64,000 bases of DNA from MWCO01 sp964488865 (lineage in GTDB: Bacteria; Myxococcota_A; Polyangia; Polyangiales; Polyangiaceae), in contig CAZAWR010000053.1 in NCBI GenBank assembly GCA_964488865.1, positions 1 through 64,000 of the forward strand. Direction: 5' to 3'. The translations under genes were made by a program, and so were the position numbers. The notes beneath the pieces are model-generated. The model had not been told where the DNA came from. It saw only the letters and a program-made list of their open reading frames with translations, and ran no database searches. Shown here piece by piece: positions 16,535 through 25,107 of this stretch (within the stretch, counting starts at the first letter, position 1; every line of letters begins with the position of its first letter).

Positions 16535-17739
16535 GATAGAAGCCGTCCACGTCGCGCCATGCGAAGGAGGTGGGGCGCGAGCCGATCCGGGTCCGTCGGG
16601 TGTCCGGTGGCGAGGCCTCGGCCACGCAACGCCTCCACCAGGTCTTTCGTCGCTGCATCGACCGGCGAAGGGATCGCCTTCCACAAGGGCGTGCCTGGCA
16701 ACGGCGTGAACATGTGGGCGTGCACGCGCACGCCCCAGGCAGAGGTCAGGTGCTCGATGACGTCACGCGTGGCACGACGGTCCTTGTCGGTTTCGCCGGG
16801 CAGGCCGAAGATGAAGTCCACGCGCGGGGCGAACCCGGCCCGGACCATGTTCTCTACCGCCTCCACGCCTTGCTTGACGGTGTGCCCGCGGTGCAGGCGA
16901 CGAAGCATGTCGTCGCTGCCGGACTGCAGGCCCACGGACAGGTTTCGGTTGTCGCAAAGATCGTGGACGATGCGCAGCATTTCGGGGGTGGCGGACTCGG
17001 GTCGCACTTCCGAGGGGAACGAGCCGAGAAAGACCTTTTCGAGGCCGCATCGTCGCGCCATCACGAGCAGGTCGCGCACGGCCTCGGGGTTGGGGGTGCG
17101 GCCGTCGCGGGAGCCGTAGGTGAAGGCGTCGGGGGCGACGAAGCGTGTGAAGCGGTGGCCGCTTTCGACGGAGGTTTTGAGGATGCGCTCGAGGGATGTG
17201 AGGGAGCGGTGGCGGGGGCGACGGCCGAACAGGGTGGGGGTTTGGCAGAAGGCGCAGCCGATGGGGCAGCCGCGGGTGAGCTCGACCTGGGCGAAGAGGC
17301 GGCCCGAAGCGGGCCAGGGGTCGTAGCGGTCGAGGTCGACGGCCGGTTGGGTCGGGAGCAATCCTTGGGGCGGCAGGTTGCCCGAGGTGACCTCGCGCAC
17401 GAACCGTGCGAAAGCGTCGGCTGCCTCGCCGACGGCGACCCAGTGGAAGCCCATGGCCAAGGTGCCGGATGTGTCCCCGCTTGGGTGAGGTCCTCCCGCC
17501 ACGAAGAGGGCGGCGGGGTGTGTGTCGCGGAGGGTTGCGAGCTCGGTTCTGACGGCGTCCGCGTGGGGGGTCATGAATGAGTAGGCGACGAGGGCTGCTG
17601 CGGGGATGTCGCTTGGTTGTTGGGCGAGGAGGACGGCGGGCGGGTCCGTGTCGAGTTCGCGTTCCAGGACGGCGAGCAGGGTGGCCACGGAGTTGCGATT
17701 GTGGCGGGTCAAGCGGAGGCACAGGGGGCGCGCGGACAT
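16528..17739 (-). CDS. B12-binding-type radical SAM protein
   Basis: The 403-residue protein has an N-terminal Rossmann-like region (about 15-105; LVAYSFMTPHADAV, ALFVAGGPHPSGD) resembling the B12-binding fold. A radical SAM barrel follows with CPIGCAFC (CxxxCxxC, about 158-165), which binds the 4Fe-4S cluster. GLQSGSDDMLRRLHRGHT and VDFIFGLPGETDKD are typical of the Elp3/MiaB-like radical SAM group. It resembles the single-copy MJ_1487-type family, whose reaction is unknown. ATG 17739 is preferred over the longer frame to 17802, whose extra residues look random. The B12 His of DxHxxG is not evident, so cobalamin use is uncertain. Confidence 0.85.
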   Translation of the reverse strand: MSARPLCLRLTRHNRNSVATLLAVLERELDTDPPAVLLAQQPSDIPAAALVAYSFMTPHADAVRTELATLRDTHPAALFVAGGPHPSGDTSGTLAMGFHWVAVGEAADAFARFVREVTSGNLPPQGLLPTQPAVDLDRYDPWPASGRLFAQVELTRGCPIGCAFCQTPTLFGRRPRHRSLTSLERILKTSVESGHRFTRFVAPDAFTYGSRDGRTPNPEAVRDLLVMARRCGLEKVFLGSFPSEVRPESATPEMLRIVHDLCDNRNLSVGLQSGSDDMLRRLHRGHTVKQGVEAVENMVRAGFAPRVDFIFGLPGETDKDRRATRDVIEHLTSAWGVRVHAHMFTPLPGTPLWKAIPSPVDAATKDLVEALRGRGLATGHPTDPDRLAPHLLRMARRGRLLSH

Positions 17740-17866
17740 GCGGGGCTGCAGTGTAGCCCGAGCCCGAGCCGGAGGAGAAACAGCAGAGGTCGCAGAGAGC
17801 ACAGAAGGCAGAGGGTTGTTTGGTGTTCTTCGGCCCCGGGGGAGCCTCGTGGCCCGCCGAGGCCGA

Positions 17867-18853
17867 TCAACCCGAGGCGACTCTCACCGCATCGGCGACT
17901 TCGCACGACGCGATCGTTTGTGCGCGCTCCAGGATCTCGACCACCTCGAGCCCCTCCGACCATCCGACGCGCGGAGGCGTCCTGGTGCGCACGCAACGGA
18001 CGAACGCATCCACTTCGGTGCGCAGCGGCTGGGTGCGATCGAAGGCCAGCTCCTCGACTCCGTCGCCCCATCGCAGCGTGAGCTTCGGACCGCTCGTCAC
18101 GTCGTCGAACACGATCGTGCCCAGGTCGCCGAGGACCTCCATGCGGCGAACCTTGCTGCGATGCGCGCGGGAGACCACGATGTGAGCATCGAAGCCGCTG
18201 GCGAGGTGCAAGCGCAGGTCGGCCACGTTGGGGGCAGGGTCGCCCAGACACCTCAATTCCACGTGCATCTGGCGAACGGGCGACGGGTCCAGGGCGCGCA
18301 GCACGGAGATGTCATGGGGGGCGAGGGACCAGAGCAAGGAGCCATCGACGTCCCTGGAGCCTCGGACGCAGAGCCTTGCGCTTCGAAACGAGCGGGGAAC
18401 GCCGATGCGTCCTTCGCGGACCGCGTCGAGCAGGGTGCGAATGGCCCCATGATGGTGCAGCAGGTGACCCACCATGCCGATGCGTTCGGAGGCGCGGCAC
18501 GTTGCCACGAGCTTCCGTGCGTCGGTCGCACTCGTGGTCATGGGCTTCTCCAGGAATACGTCGGCCCCTGCGTGCAAGGCCGCGAGCGCGTGCTGGGCGT
18601 GCAGCGGGCCCGGGGTGGCGATCACGACCGCGTCGACGGGGGTCGATCGAAGGGCGTCGATCGACCTCGCCACGTTGGCTTGTGGGGCCAGCGCACGCGC
18701 GCGATCGAGCGCGGACTGTTCGGGGTCGATCAGAAGCTCGACGGAGACGTGGGGGTGGGCTTGCAGCTCGCGAACGAGGTTGTATCCCCAGGCGCCGCAG
18801 CCGACGTGGGCTACACGAACCGGGCCCGATTCAGAGGCCACGGAACACCTCAT
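17867..18853 (-). CDS. Gfo/Idh/MocA-family dehydrogenase (WlbA/WbpB-like)
   Basis: This is an NAD(P)-dependent oxidoreductase of 328 residues. The N-terminal Rossmann fold has VAHVGCGAWGYNLVREL (GxGxxG, about 15-31), followed by VVIATPGPLHAQHALAAL and the family's FLEKPMTT Lys-Pro motif (about 100). The C-terminal half is the alpha/beta substrate domain (WSLAPHDISVLRALD has the conserved His of the active site). It overlaps the upstream aminotransferase gene by 23 bp. This enzyme pairing is characteristic of 3-amino or 2,3-diamino sugar nucleotide synthesis, where the dehydrogenase makes a 3-keto sugar for the aminotransferase. Exact substrate not determined. Confidence 0.9.
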   Translation of the reverse strand: MRCSVASESGPVRVAHVGCGAWGYNLVRELQAHPHVSVELLIDPEQSALDRARALAPQANVARSIDALRSTPVDAVVIATPGPLHAQHALAALHAGADVFLEKPMTTSATDARKLVATCRASERIGMVGHLLHHHGAIRTLLDAVREGRIGVPRSFRSARLCVRGSRDVDGSLLWSLAPHDISVLRALDPSPVRQMHVELRCLGDPAPNVADLRLHLASGFDAHIVVSRAHRSKVRRMEVLGDLGTIVFDDVTSGPKLTLRWGDGVEELAFDRTQPLRTEVDAFVRCVRTRTPPRVGWSEGLEVVEILERAQTIASCEVADAVRVASG

Positions 18854-19940
18854 CCACGGCTTGCAGCAAACGATCGAACTCGTCGTTCCGAAGCTCGGGG
18901 CTGCAAGGCAAGCTCACGAGCTCCCGGGTGGCTTGCTCGGCGTGCGGATAGGCGCCCGGACGGCAGAACGCGCGAAACGCGTTCGCGGTGGCAAGGGTTC
19001 GAGGGTAATGCACCCGCGCGTCGACGTGACGGTCACGCAGCATGCGAAGGATCTCGTCGCGTCGCTCGGTGCGAAGCACGAAGGGCGCGTAGGTGGGGGA
19101 GCACGCGGGGCTCCCACGGAACACGGTCACGCCGTGGGATGCGAGCATGTCCGCGAGGGCCTGACCCATCCTGCGTCGTCGCGCCAGGCGGTCCTCGAGC
19201 GCACCGAGCTTGACGGTGAGCAGGGCCGCCTGCAGGGCATCCATCCGGTAATTGCCACCGGGGCCGTTCCACTCGTAAGCGCGTGGGGCGCCGTGCACGC
19301 GCGCGTGTCGGATGCGGTTGGCGAGGTCGCCGTCGGCGGTGGTGACGGCGCCGGCGTCGCCTGCTGCGCCGAGAGACTTCGCCGGGAAGAAGGAGAATGC
19401 TCCGACCGTCCCGAGGGTGCCGACTTGCCTCTCCCCGAGTCGTGTGCCGATGGCCTGGGCGGCGTCTTCGAGCACGGGCGTGCGGGGCAAGGCCGCGGAC
19501 ACGGGCTCGAGATCGACGGCCTGTCCGAACAGGTGCATGACGATCACCGCAGCGGTTCGATGGGAGCGGGCGGTGTCGCACGTGGCGGGGTCTGGGCCGA
19601 GGGTGGCGGGTTCGACGTCGACGAACACGGGTGTGGCGCCGACGCGGAGCACGGCTTCGGCAGCGGCCACGAAGCCGAAGGCGGGGACGATCACTTCCTG
19701 GCTAGCGCCGACACCCAGCCCGAGCAGGGCGCAGACGAGGGCGTCCGTGCCGGAGGAGACTGCGACGGTGTGGGGGGCGTGGGTGAGCTGGCAGAAGGTC
19801 TTCTCGAAGGTTTCGACCTCTGCGCCGAGGATGTAGGACCCCGATCGCAGCGTGCGCAGCACGGCTTGCTCGATGGCGACTTGCAGCGCCTCGTGCTCGC
19901 GCTGGGGATAGGCGAAGGTGATCCAGGGCTGGTCAGCCAC
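18831..19940 (-). CDS. DegT/DnrJ/EryC1/StrS sugar aminotransferase
   Basis: The 369-residue PLP enzyme transfers an amino group to a keto sugar nucleotide. Seen are the entry segment SGSYILGAEVETFEK, VSSGTDALVCAL for phosphate contact, VPAFGFVAAAEAVL, the cofactor Asp region PVLEDAAQAIGT, and the PLP Lys in SFFPAKSLGAAGDAG (Lys about 185). GPGGNYRMDALQAALL is the family's substrate loop. It is closest in feel to WlbC/WbpE-type enzymes. It is the second gene of a three-gene minus operon, overlapping DUF6918 by 8 bp and the dehydrogenase by 23 bp. It probably serves polysaccharide or lipopolysaccharide synthesis together with the adjacent dehydrogenase. Confidence 0.92.
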   Translation of the reverse strand: MADQPWITFAYPQREHEALQVAIEQAVLRTLRSGSYILGAEVETFEKTFCQLTHAPHTVAVSSGTDALVCALLGLGVGASQEVIVPAFGFVAAAEAVLRVGATPVFVDVEPATLGPDPATCDTARSHRTAAVIVMHLFGQAVDLEPVSAALPRTPVLEDAAQAIGTRLGERQVGTLGTVGAFSFFPAKSLGAAGDAGAVTTADGDLANRIRHARVHGAPRAYEWNGPGGNYRMDALQAALLTVKLGALEDRLARRRRMGQALADMLASHGVTVFRGSPACSPTYAPFVLRTERRDEILRMLRDRHVDARVHYPRTLATANAFRAFCRPGAYPHAEQATRELVSLPCSPELRNDEFDRLLQAVDEVFRGL

Positions 19941-20376
19941 CGGTGTGCTTCTCGACGAGCCGGCCCACGCCGGGTACTGCCTCTTCCACGTGCTTCTTCG
20001 CGGTGGGGCGAAGCTTGAGGTAGGTGCCCTTGACCATCTTGTGGCTCGAGCGTTCGGCGCGCTTGTCGGTGATCCCCAGGAGTGCTTCGGCGACGCGGGA
20101 TCGCTCCGACTCGAAGTACGCTGCGACGGTCTTGCCCTTGTCCTGGGCCTCGGTGGCGATGGGCTGGAGGCGCCCCGCGAAGTCGTCGATCAAGCTGTCG
20201 GTCGCGTCGTGGATGAATCCGGGCTTGAGCCCCTTCACCATCTTGTAGCCGGTCTTGATCGCCATCCCGCTGAGGCCGCCCTTGCTGTGGACCTCTTCGT
20301 CGATCAGCTTGGCACAATCCTCGATGAGGACCTTTCGCTTAGACTTGTCCGATAGGACTTCTTGCATGGTCGGCAT
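19933..20376 (-). CDS. DUF6918-type small cytosolic protein
   Basis: The 147-residue helical protein matches what I know of the DUF6918 group: an N-terminal MPTMQEVLSD segment, GGLSGMAIKTGYKMVKGLKP, a middle 'DDFAGRLQPI' part, 'LLGITDKRAERS', and a terminal KLRPTAKKHVEEAVPGVGRL. It has no signal peptide or membrane segment. AGGAG lies upstream of ATG 20376. It is the first gene of the operon with the sugar aminotransferase, into which its stop runs. Function unknown; the linkage to nucleotide-sugar genes may be only local. Confidence 0.8.
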   Translation of the reverse strand: MPTMQEVLSDKSKRKVLIEDCAKLIDEEVHSKGGLSGMAIKTGYKMVKGLKPGFIHDATDSLIDDFAGRLQPIATEAQDKGKTVAAYFESERSRVAEALLGITDKRAERSSHKMVKGTYLKLRPTAKKHVEEAVPGVGRLVEKHTGG

Positions 20377-20487
20377 TCGGATCTCCTGGTCCCGTCCGGT
20401 CCGCTTGGGAAGGGTCCGGGGGGGGACGGCCCACAGCTAGCACAACGGACGCGGATGGTCGCCCGTGTTGTGATAGCGTGGGGGGCC

Positions 20488-21261
20488 ATGGCGACGATCC
20501 CTGGACCTCGAGAGAACGATGCTGACGATGTTTCGCTGGCGCTCGAAGTGGCGCAGTCGCAGTGGACGCGCGGAGACCCCGCGGAGGCGCTGAAGTGGCT
20601 CCGCAAGGCCGCGGACGCTGCGTTCGAGGCGGACGACGACGCGCGTGGCATGGAGCTGTCGAAGGTGGCGGCGGAGCTCAAGGCGCAGATCGAGCGACCT
20701 GCCCCGAAGCCTCCGGCGCCGCGCGCGAGCGCTCCTGGCAAGCCTGCCATGAAGCCCTCCGCCCCGCCCCCGCGAGCACCCCAGCGGTCGGAGCCTCGCA
20801 AACCCGCACCCCAGAAGCCCCCGCCCGTCGAGGTGTCGGGGACGCGGCGGTCCAGCAGTGTCTCGACAGGTCGCAAGTCCTCCGTGCACCCGAAGGCGCG
20901 TGTGGAGGAGGACGAGGCCACGCGCGAGTATCAGCTGTTGGACTCGCTTCCGGACATCCCGGCGGCTGCCGTGGCGGACGAGTGGCCGACGGAGACGCTC
21001 GACGGGCTGGACGACGACGGGCTCGACCGTACGGGTTCCCGTCGGGGCAAGGGTCAGGGGCAGAAGAAGAAGCCGATGGTGAAGCCGAAGAAGGCGGAGG
21101 TGTTGGTCCCTTCGACGCGGTCGGTCCGGGTTGCGGTGGGTGCGGACAAGGGGGTGGTGTACGTGCGGTTGTTGGACAGCGAGGGGTTGCGGGAGGGGGA
21201 GCACGACGCCATGCTGGTGGCGCTGACGAGCGACGGGGACATCCGGAGGCTGTTCAAGTGA
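20488..21261 (+). CDS. Hypothetical protein with TPR-like start and basic Pro-rich linker
   Basis: The 257-residue product begins with a helical hairpin (DDVSLALEVAQSQWTRGD, AEALKWLRKAADAAFEADDD) like one or two tetratricopeptide repeats. A long low-complexity linker rich in Pro, Ala, Lys and Arg (about 70-140) follows. The C-terminal beta-rich segment (VLVPSTRSVRVAVGADKGVV) ends in an SDGDIRRLFK tail. This architecture occurs in myxobacterial proteins of unknown function. ATG 20488 is preceded by a run of G that can serve as ribosome site. It is divergent from the DUF6918 operon and precedes the glycolytic block without an obvious link to it. Confidence 0.75.
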   Translation: MATIPGPRENDADDVSLALEVAQSQWTRGDPAEALKWLRKAADAAFEADDDARGMELSKVAAELKAQIERPAPKPPAPRASAPGKPAMKPSAPPPRAPQRSEPRKPAPQKPPPVEVSGTRRSSSVSTGRKSSVHPKARVEEDEATREYQLLDSLPDIPAAAVADEWPTETLDGLDDDGLDRTGSRRGKGQGQKKKPMVKPKKAEVLVPSTRSVRVAVGADKGVVYVRLLDSEGLREGEHDAMLVALTSDGDIRRLFK

Positions 21262-21580
21262 CCTCCTGCCCACTTTGACCTCAGGCGTGCGCTGGTGCAG
21301 CGTACCCGAAGTCCCTACCGGGTCTTCTGCGTCCTCTGGTGGTTCTCTGGACTGCGATCCCGGTACGTACTTCGCGCACCGCAGCGAGCGCGGGAAGGTG
21401 ACCCGGGCTTGAGCAGAACCGTGGGAAGGCACGGGAGATCTGCCCCCCTTGTTTCCCTTGTGCGTAACTCCGTTTTGAGTTACCCATGCCCTGCTTGACC
21501 GACCAGGCCCCCCGCCCTACGTTGACGCGCCCGTTCTCGACGCGTGCGAGGTGGGGGAACGCTCTTCTGGAGGAAATCTC
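21262..21580. other. 319-bp intergenic region ahead of glycolytic operon
   Basis: No credible gene is seen. The first part (about 21325-21357) reads like a decayed copy of a 'tctgcgtcctctgtggttctctgg' sequence also hinted at elsewhere in the window. The second part carries the inverted repeat and promoter-like hexamers listed separately, and the GGAGGA ribosome site at 21569-21574. Confidence 0.7.
21464..21523 (+). promoter_or_regulatory. Inverted repeat and sigma70-like promoter of gap operon
   Basis: A perfect 7-bp inverted repeat, GTAACTC-N6-GAGTTAC, lies at 21464-21483. Eleven bases downstream is TTGACC (21495-21500), then 17 bases, then TACGTT (21518-21523), a plausible -35/-10 pair. 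The ATG of gap follows 57 bases later. The repeat is placed like an operator or activator site immediately upstream of -35. The promoter match is partial and made by eye. Confidence 0.4.
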
Positions 21581-22603
21581 ATGGTTACGAAGATTGGTAT
21601 CAACGGATTTGGGCGGATTGGTCGCTGCGTGCTGCGTTCGATCGTGGAGCGCGGTCTCGACGACATCGAAGTCGCTCTCATCAACGACATCACGGACGAC
21701 ACGACGCTGGCGCACCTTTTGAAGTACGACTCCACGTTCGGCGTGTTCAAGCACGACGTGGCCGTGAAGCCCGGGGCCATCGAGGTGGCGGGTCGGACCA
21801 TCAAGACATCGGAAGTCCGGGACCCCAAGGAAATCGCCTGGAAGGCGGAAGGGGTCGACGTGGTCCTCGAGTGCACCGGCCTCTTCGTCGCGGCCGACAA
21901 GGCCAAGTGGCACCTGGACGCGGGCGCCAAGAAGGTCCTGCTCAGCGCGCCCGGCAAGGGCGACGGCATTCGGACCGTCGTGCTCGGCGTCAACGACAAG
22001 GACTACAACCCCAAGACGGATCACATCGTATCCGTGGGCAGCTGCACGACCAACTGCCTCGCGCCCGTGGCGAAGGTCCTGCTCGACAACTTCGGCATCA
22101 AGTACGGCTTGATGACCACGACCCACGCCTACACCAACGACCAGAACCTGCTCGACCTGCCGCACAAGAAGGGCGACTTGCGCCGTGCCCGCGCCGCGGC
22201 CGTCAACATGGTCCCCACGACCACCGGTGCCGCCCGCGCCGTGGCCCTCGTGATCCCCGAGCTCAAGGGCAAGTTCGACGGTCTCGCGATCCGCGTACCG
22301 GTCATCGACGTGTCGCTGGTCGACCTCGTGGTGCAGAGCGAGCGCCCCATGACCAAGGAGAGCATCAACGCCGCCATGAAGAAGGCGTCCGAGATGCCTC
22401 ACCTCAAGGGCAAGCTCCAGTACAACGACCTCATGCTCGTGAGTTCCGACATGATCGGCAACCCGCACTCCTCCGTCTTCGATTCCACGATGACCACCGT
22501 GATCAGCGAGAACCTGGCGAAGGTCTTCAGCTGGTACGACAACGAGTGGGGGTTCTCGAACCGCATGGTCGACTTCCTCCAGATCCTCGCTGCGTCGAAG
22601 TGA
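21581..22603 (+). CDS. gap: Glyceraldehyde-3-phosphate dehydrogenase
   Basis: The enzyme oxidises and phosphorylates glyceraldehyde 3-phosphate to 1,3-bisphosphoglycerate with NAD in the cytosol. The 340-residue protein starts MVTKIGINGFGRIGRCVLRS (NAD fold), has the catalytic Cys in SVGSCTTNC (about 155), THAYTNDQNLLDLPH, and RAAAVNMVPTTTGAARAVAL. The C-terminal YDNEWGFSNRMVDF is typical. GGAGGA precedes ATG 21581 by 7 bases. It is the first of gap-pgk-tpiA-secG, a classical order, so the genes probably share the promoter proposed upstream. Confidence 0.98.
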   Translation: MVTKIGINGFGRIGRCVLRSIVERGLDDIEVALINDITDDTTLAHLLKYDSTFGVFKHDVAVKPGAIEVAGRTIKTSEVRDPKEIAWKAEGVDVVLECTGLFVAADKAKWHLDAGAKKVLLSAPGKGDGIRTVVLGVNDKDYNPKTDHIVSVGSCTTNCLAPVAKVLLDNFGIKYGLMTTTHAYTNDQNLLDLPHKKGDLRRARAAAVNMVPTTTGAARAVALVIPELKGKFDGLAIRVPVIDVSLVDLVVQSERPMTKESINAAMKKASEMPHLKGKLQYNDLMLVSSDMIGNPHSSVFDSTMTTVISENLAKVFSWYDNEWGFSNRMVDFLQILAASK

Positions 22604-22696
22604 GCTGAGCGTTGTGGTGCCGGGGTTTGCCGTGGGCCAGGGCTCGCGGCAGCCTCGGCATGACGTCCAAGATTTCTCCTCCGTGGAGGTGACGGC

Positions 22697-23905
22697 ATGA
22701 TGAGTTTGGCTGGAATCAAGACCATTAAGGATCTCGAGCTCGAGAATCAGCGGCTTTTCATTCGTGTCGACTTCAACGTGCCGCTCGACAAGAAGACGGG
22801 TGAGATCACGGACGACTCGCGCATCCGGGCTGCGCTTCCGACGATCGAGTACGCGATGGAGGCTGGGGCGCGTGTCATTCTCGCTTCCCACCTCGGTCGG
22901 CCCAAGGGCGAGCGAGTCCCGTCCGCGTCCCTCGAGCCCGTGGGGGCACGGCTTGCGGAGCTGCTGCAAGTGGACGTGCTGTTCCCGGAGGATTGCGTGG
23001 GGGATGCCCCCAAGAAGCTGATCAACGAGATGCGCAGCAAGCAACTCGTCCTGCTCGAGAACGTCCGCTTCCACGCGGAGGAAACCAAGGACGACGACGC
23101 GTTCGCGCGCCAGTTGCTCGAGCTGTGTGACTGCTACGTCAACGACGCGTTCGGCTCGTCGCACCGTGCGCACGCCTCGGTGCATGCGTTGCCGCGGTTG
23201 ATGCAGAACCGTGCGTGCGGGTTCTTGATGCAGGCCGAGATCGAGAAGCTCGGCAAGATCGTGACCGACCCGGAGAAGCCGTACCTGGCGGTGTTGGGCG
23301 GCGCGAAGGTGAGCGACAAGATCGCGGTGGTCGAGTCCTTGCTCAACCTGGTGGACGCGCTGGTCATTGGCGGCGCCATGGCGAATACGTTCCTCAAGGC
23401 GCTTGGCAAGGACACCAAGGCCAGCAAGATCGAGGAGGACAAGCTCGCCCTCGCGCGCACCATCGTGGAGAAGGCCAAGGACAAGAACGTGGACCTGATC
23501 CTGCCCGAGGACGTCATCGTGGCGGCGGATCTCAACGCCACGGAAGGCCTCACCGTGGACGTGGGTGCGATCCCGGACGGCCACATGGCGCTGGACATCG
23601 GGCCCAAGACGGTGGCTCGCATCGAAGCCGTCTGCAAGAAGTCCAAGAGCATCTTTTGGAACGGACCGATGGGGATGTTCGAGAACCCGGCGTTCGCGTC
23701 GGGGACCTTCGCGGTCGCCCGGGCCATGGCGGCCTCCAAGGCCTTCACCGTCGTGGGCGGCGGCGACAGCGCATCGGCCGTACGCAAGGCGGGCGACGAC
23801 ATCGCGAACGCGTTCACGCACATTTCGACGGGCGGCGGCGCGTCTCTCGAGCTCGTGGAGGGGCGCAAGCTCCCCGGGATCGAAGTGCTTCGGTTCACCG
23901 AGTAG
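22697..23905 (+). CDS. pgk: Phosphoglycerate kinase
   Basis: The enzyme transfers phosphate between 1,3-bisphosphoglycerate and ADP. The 402-residue protein has RVDFNVPLDKKTGEITDD near the N terminus, SHLGRPKGERVPSASL, the LLENVRFHAEE and NDAFGSSHRAHAS segments of the substrate site, LGGAKVSDKIAVVESLL, and the C-terminal nucleotide loop VVGGGDSASAV. Its length is normal. A GGAGGTG ribosome site lies before the first of two adjacent ATG codons at 22697. It lies 93 bp after gap and 40 bp before tpiA. Confidence 0.98.
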   Translation: MMSLAGIKTIKDLELENQRLFIRVDFNVPLDKKTGEITDDSRIRAALPTIEYAMEAGARVILASHLGRPKGERVPSASLEPVGARLAELLQVDVLFPEDCVGDAPKKLINEMRSKQLVLLENVRFHAEETKDDDAFARQLLELCDCYVNDAFGSSHRAHASVHALPRLMQNRACGFLMQAEIEKLGKIVTDPEKPYLAVLGGAKVSDKIAVVESLLNLVDALVIGGAMANTFLKALGKDTKASKIEEDKLALARTIVEKAKDKNVDLILPEDVIVAADLNATEGLTVDVGAIPDGHMALDIGPKTVARIEAVCKKSKSIFWNGPMGMFENPAFASGTFAVARAMAASKAFTVVGGGDSASAVRKAGDDIANAFTHISTGGGASLELVEGRKLPGIEVLRFTE

Positions 23906-23945
23906 AGCCTGCCACCTGTCCGCTCCCCAACCTCGGAGATAGCTG

Positions 23946-24713
23946 ATGAACAAGGCACGACGTCCGCTCATCGCGGGCAACTGGAAGATGAACCATGGCG
24001 GCGCGACCGCCTGCAACCTCGCGTCGGCAGTGCGACGGACCACCGACGCGTTCGACAAGGTCGACGTGGTGGTTTGCCCGCCGTTCACGGCGATCGCGTC
24101 GATTGCCGAGGAGCTTCGGGGGAGCGCCGTGCAAGTGGGCGCCCAGAACGTGAACCCGAAGGACAGCGGGGCCTACACGGGCGAGATCAGCGTGAGCATG
24201 TTGATCGACGTCGGTGCGAAGTGGGTGATTCTCGGGCACAGCGAGCGTCGGGCCATGTTTGGGGAGACGGACACCCTGGTGGCGGAGAAGACCCGCGTCG
24301 TGATCGATGCGGGGTTGCGTCCCATCGTGTGCGTGGGCGAGCTGCTCGAGGAGCGCGAGAAGGGCCAGACCCTCGAGGTGGTGAAGCGGCAACTCAACGC
24401 GTTTGCCTCCATCCTGGCGGACAAGCCCGGTGTGGGCGCGATCGCGTACGAGCCCGTGTGGGCCATCGGCACGGGCAAGACGGCGGGCCCGGCGGAGGCG
24501 CAGGAGGTGCACTCGATGATCCGCGCCCGTCTGCGGGAGATCTCGGCCGAGCTGGCAGAAAAGACTCGCATCCTGTACGGCGGCAGCATGAAGGCGAGCA
24601 ACGCCGAGGGGCTGCTCGGGTGCGAGGACGTGGACGGCGGGCTCATCGGTGGGGCCGCCCTCAAGGCCGACGACTTCGCAGGGATTGCCGCCGCGGGGCA
24701 GAAGCTGGCCTGA
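23946..24713 (+). CDS. tpiA: Triosephosphate isomerase
   Basis: The enzyme interconverts dihydroxyacetone phosphate and glyceraldehyde 3-phosphate. The 255-residue TIM barrel has the substrate Lys in GNWKMNHGG (about residue 14), electrophile His in VILGHSERRAMFGE, catalytic Glu in AYEPVWAIGTGKTA, and ILYGGSMKASNAEGLL with GLIGGAALK for the phosphate loop. CGGAGAT precedes ATG 23946. Third gene of the glycolytic operon. Confidence 0.98.
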   Translation: MNKARRPLIAGNWKMNHGGATACNLASAVRRTTDAFDKVDVVVCPPFTAIASIAEELRGSAVQVGAQNVNPKDSGAYTGEISVSMLIDVGAKWVILGHSERRAMFGETDTLVAEKTRVVIDAGLRPIVCVGELLEEREKGQTLEVVKRQLNAFASILADKPGVGAIAYEPVWAIGTGKTAGPAEAQEVHSMIRARLREISAELAEKTRILYGGSMKASNAEGLLGCEDVDGGLIGGAALKADDFAGIAAAGQKLA

Positions 24714-24813
24714 GCCCCGATGGCTGCACTTCCGTTCCCCTTCCTTTGGAAGGAATAGGACGAAAACCCACTAGCGCGACGCGTCCTCGTGTCGTAGAAC
24801 CCCGCGCACTGTC

Positions 24814-25095
24814 ATGTTCGAGACGATTCTTAGCATCATCCACGTCATCGCTTGCCTCTTCCTGATCCTCGTGGTGCTTCTGCAGCAGGGCAAGGGTGGC
24901 GGTCTCGGTGCAGCCTTCGGCGCTTCGACGACCCGTCAGGTGTTCGGTGGGCGTGGTGCCGGGAACCTGCTCACCCGCCTGACCGCCGTCACCGCCGCGG
25001 TCTTCATGACCACCAGCGTGGTGCTCGCCTACATCGCGTCCAGCGGTGACCGCAGCTTGCGCGCGGCGGAGGCGGAAACCGAAAAGATGCCCTGA
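24814..25095 (+). CDS. secG: SecG subunit of Sec translocase
   Basis: SecG is the small inner-membrane partner of SecYE in protein export. The 93-residue protein has two membrane segments (IIHVIACLFLILVVLLQQGK and LTAVTAAVFMTTSVVLAYIA) joined by the conserved GGLGAAFGASTTRQVFGGRG loop, which is diagnostic. Linkage downstream of tpiA is common in bacteria. A 100-bp gap separates it from tpiA, so some independent initiation is possible. The tail is short and charged. Confidence 0.96.
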   Translation: MFETILSIIHVIACLFLILVVLLQQGKGGGLGAAFGASTTRQVFGGRGAGNLLTRLTAVTAAVFMTTSVVLAYIASSGDRSLRAAEAETEKMP

Positions 25096-25107
25096 GGAGG
25101 CGTCGCC

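Noticed and set aside
14804..16684. 626-residue open frame opposite the 5'-nucleotidase-like gene
   Set aside because: Composition is dominated by Arg, His, Val and Asp without a recognisable fold, while the plus strand shows clear family motifs.
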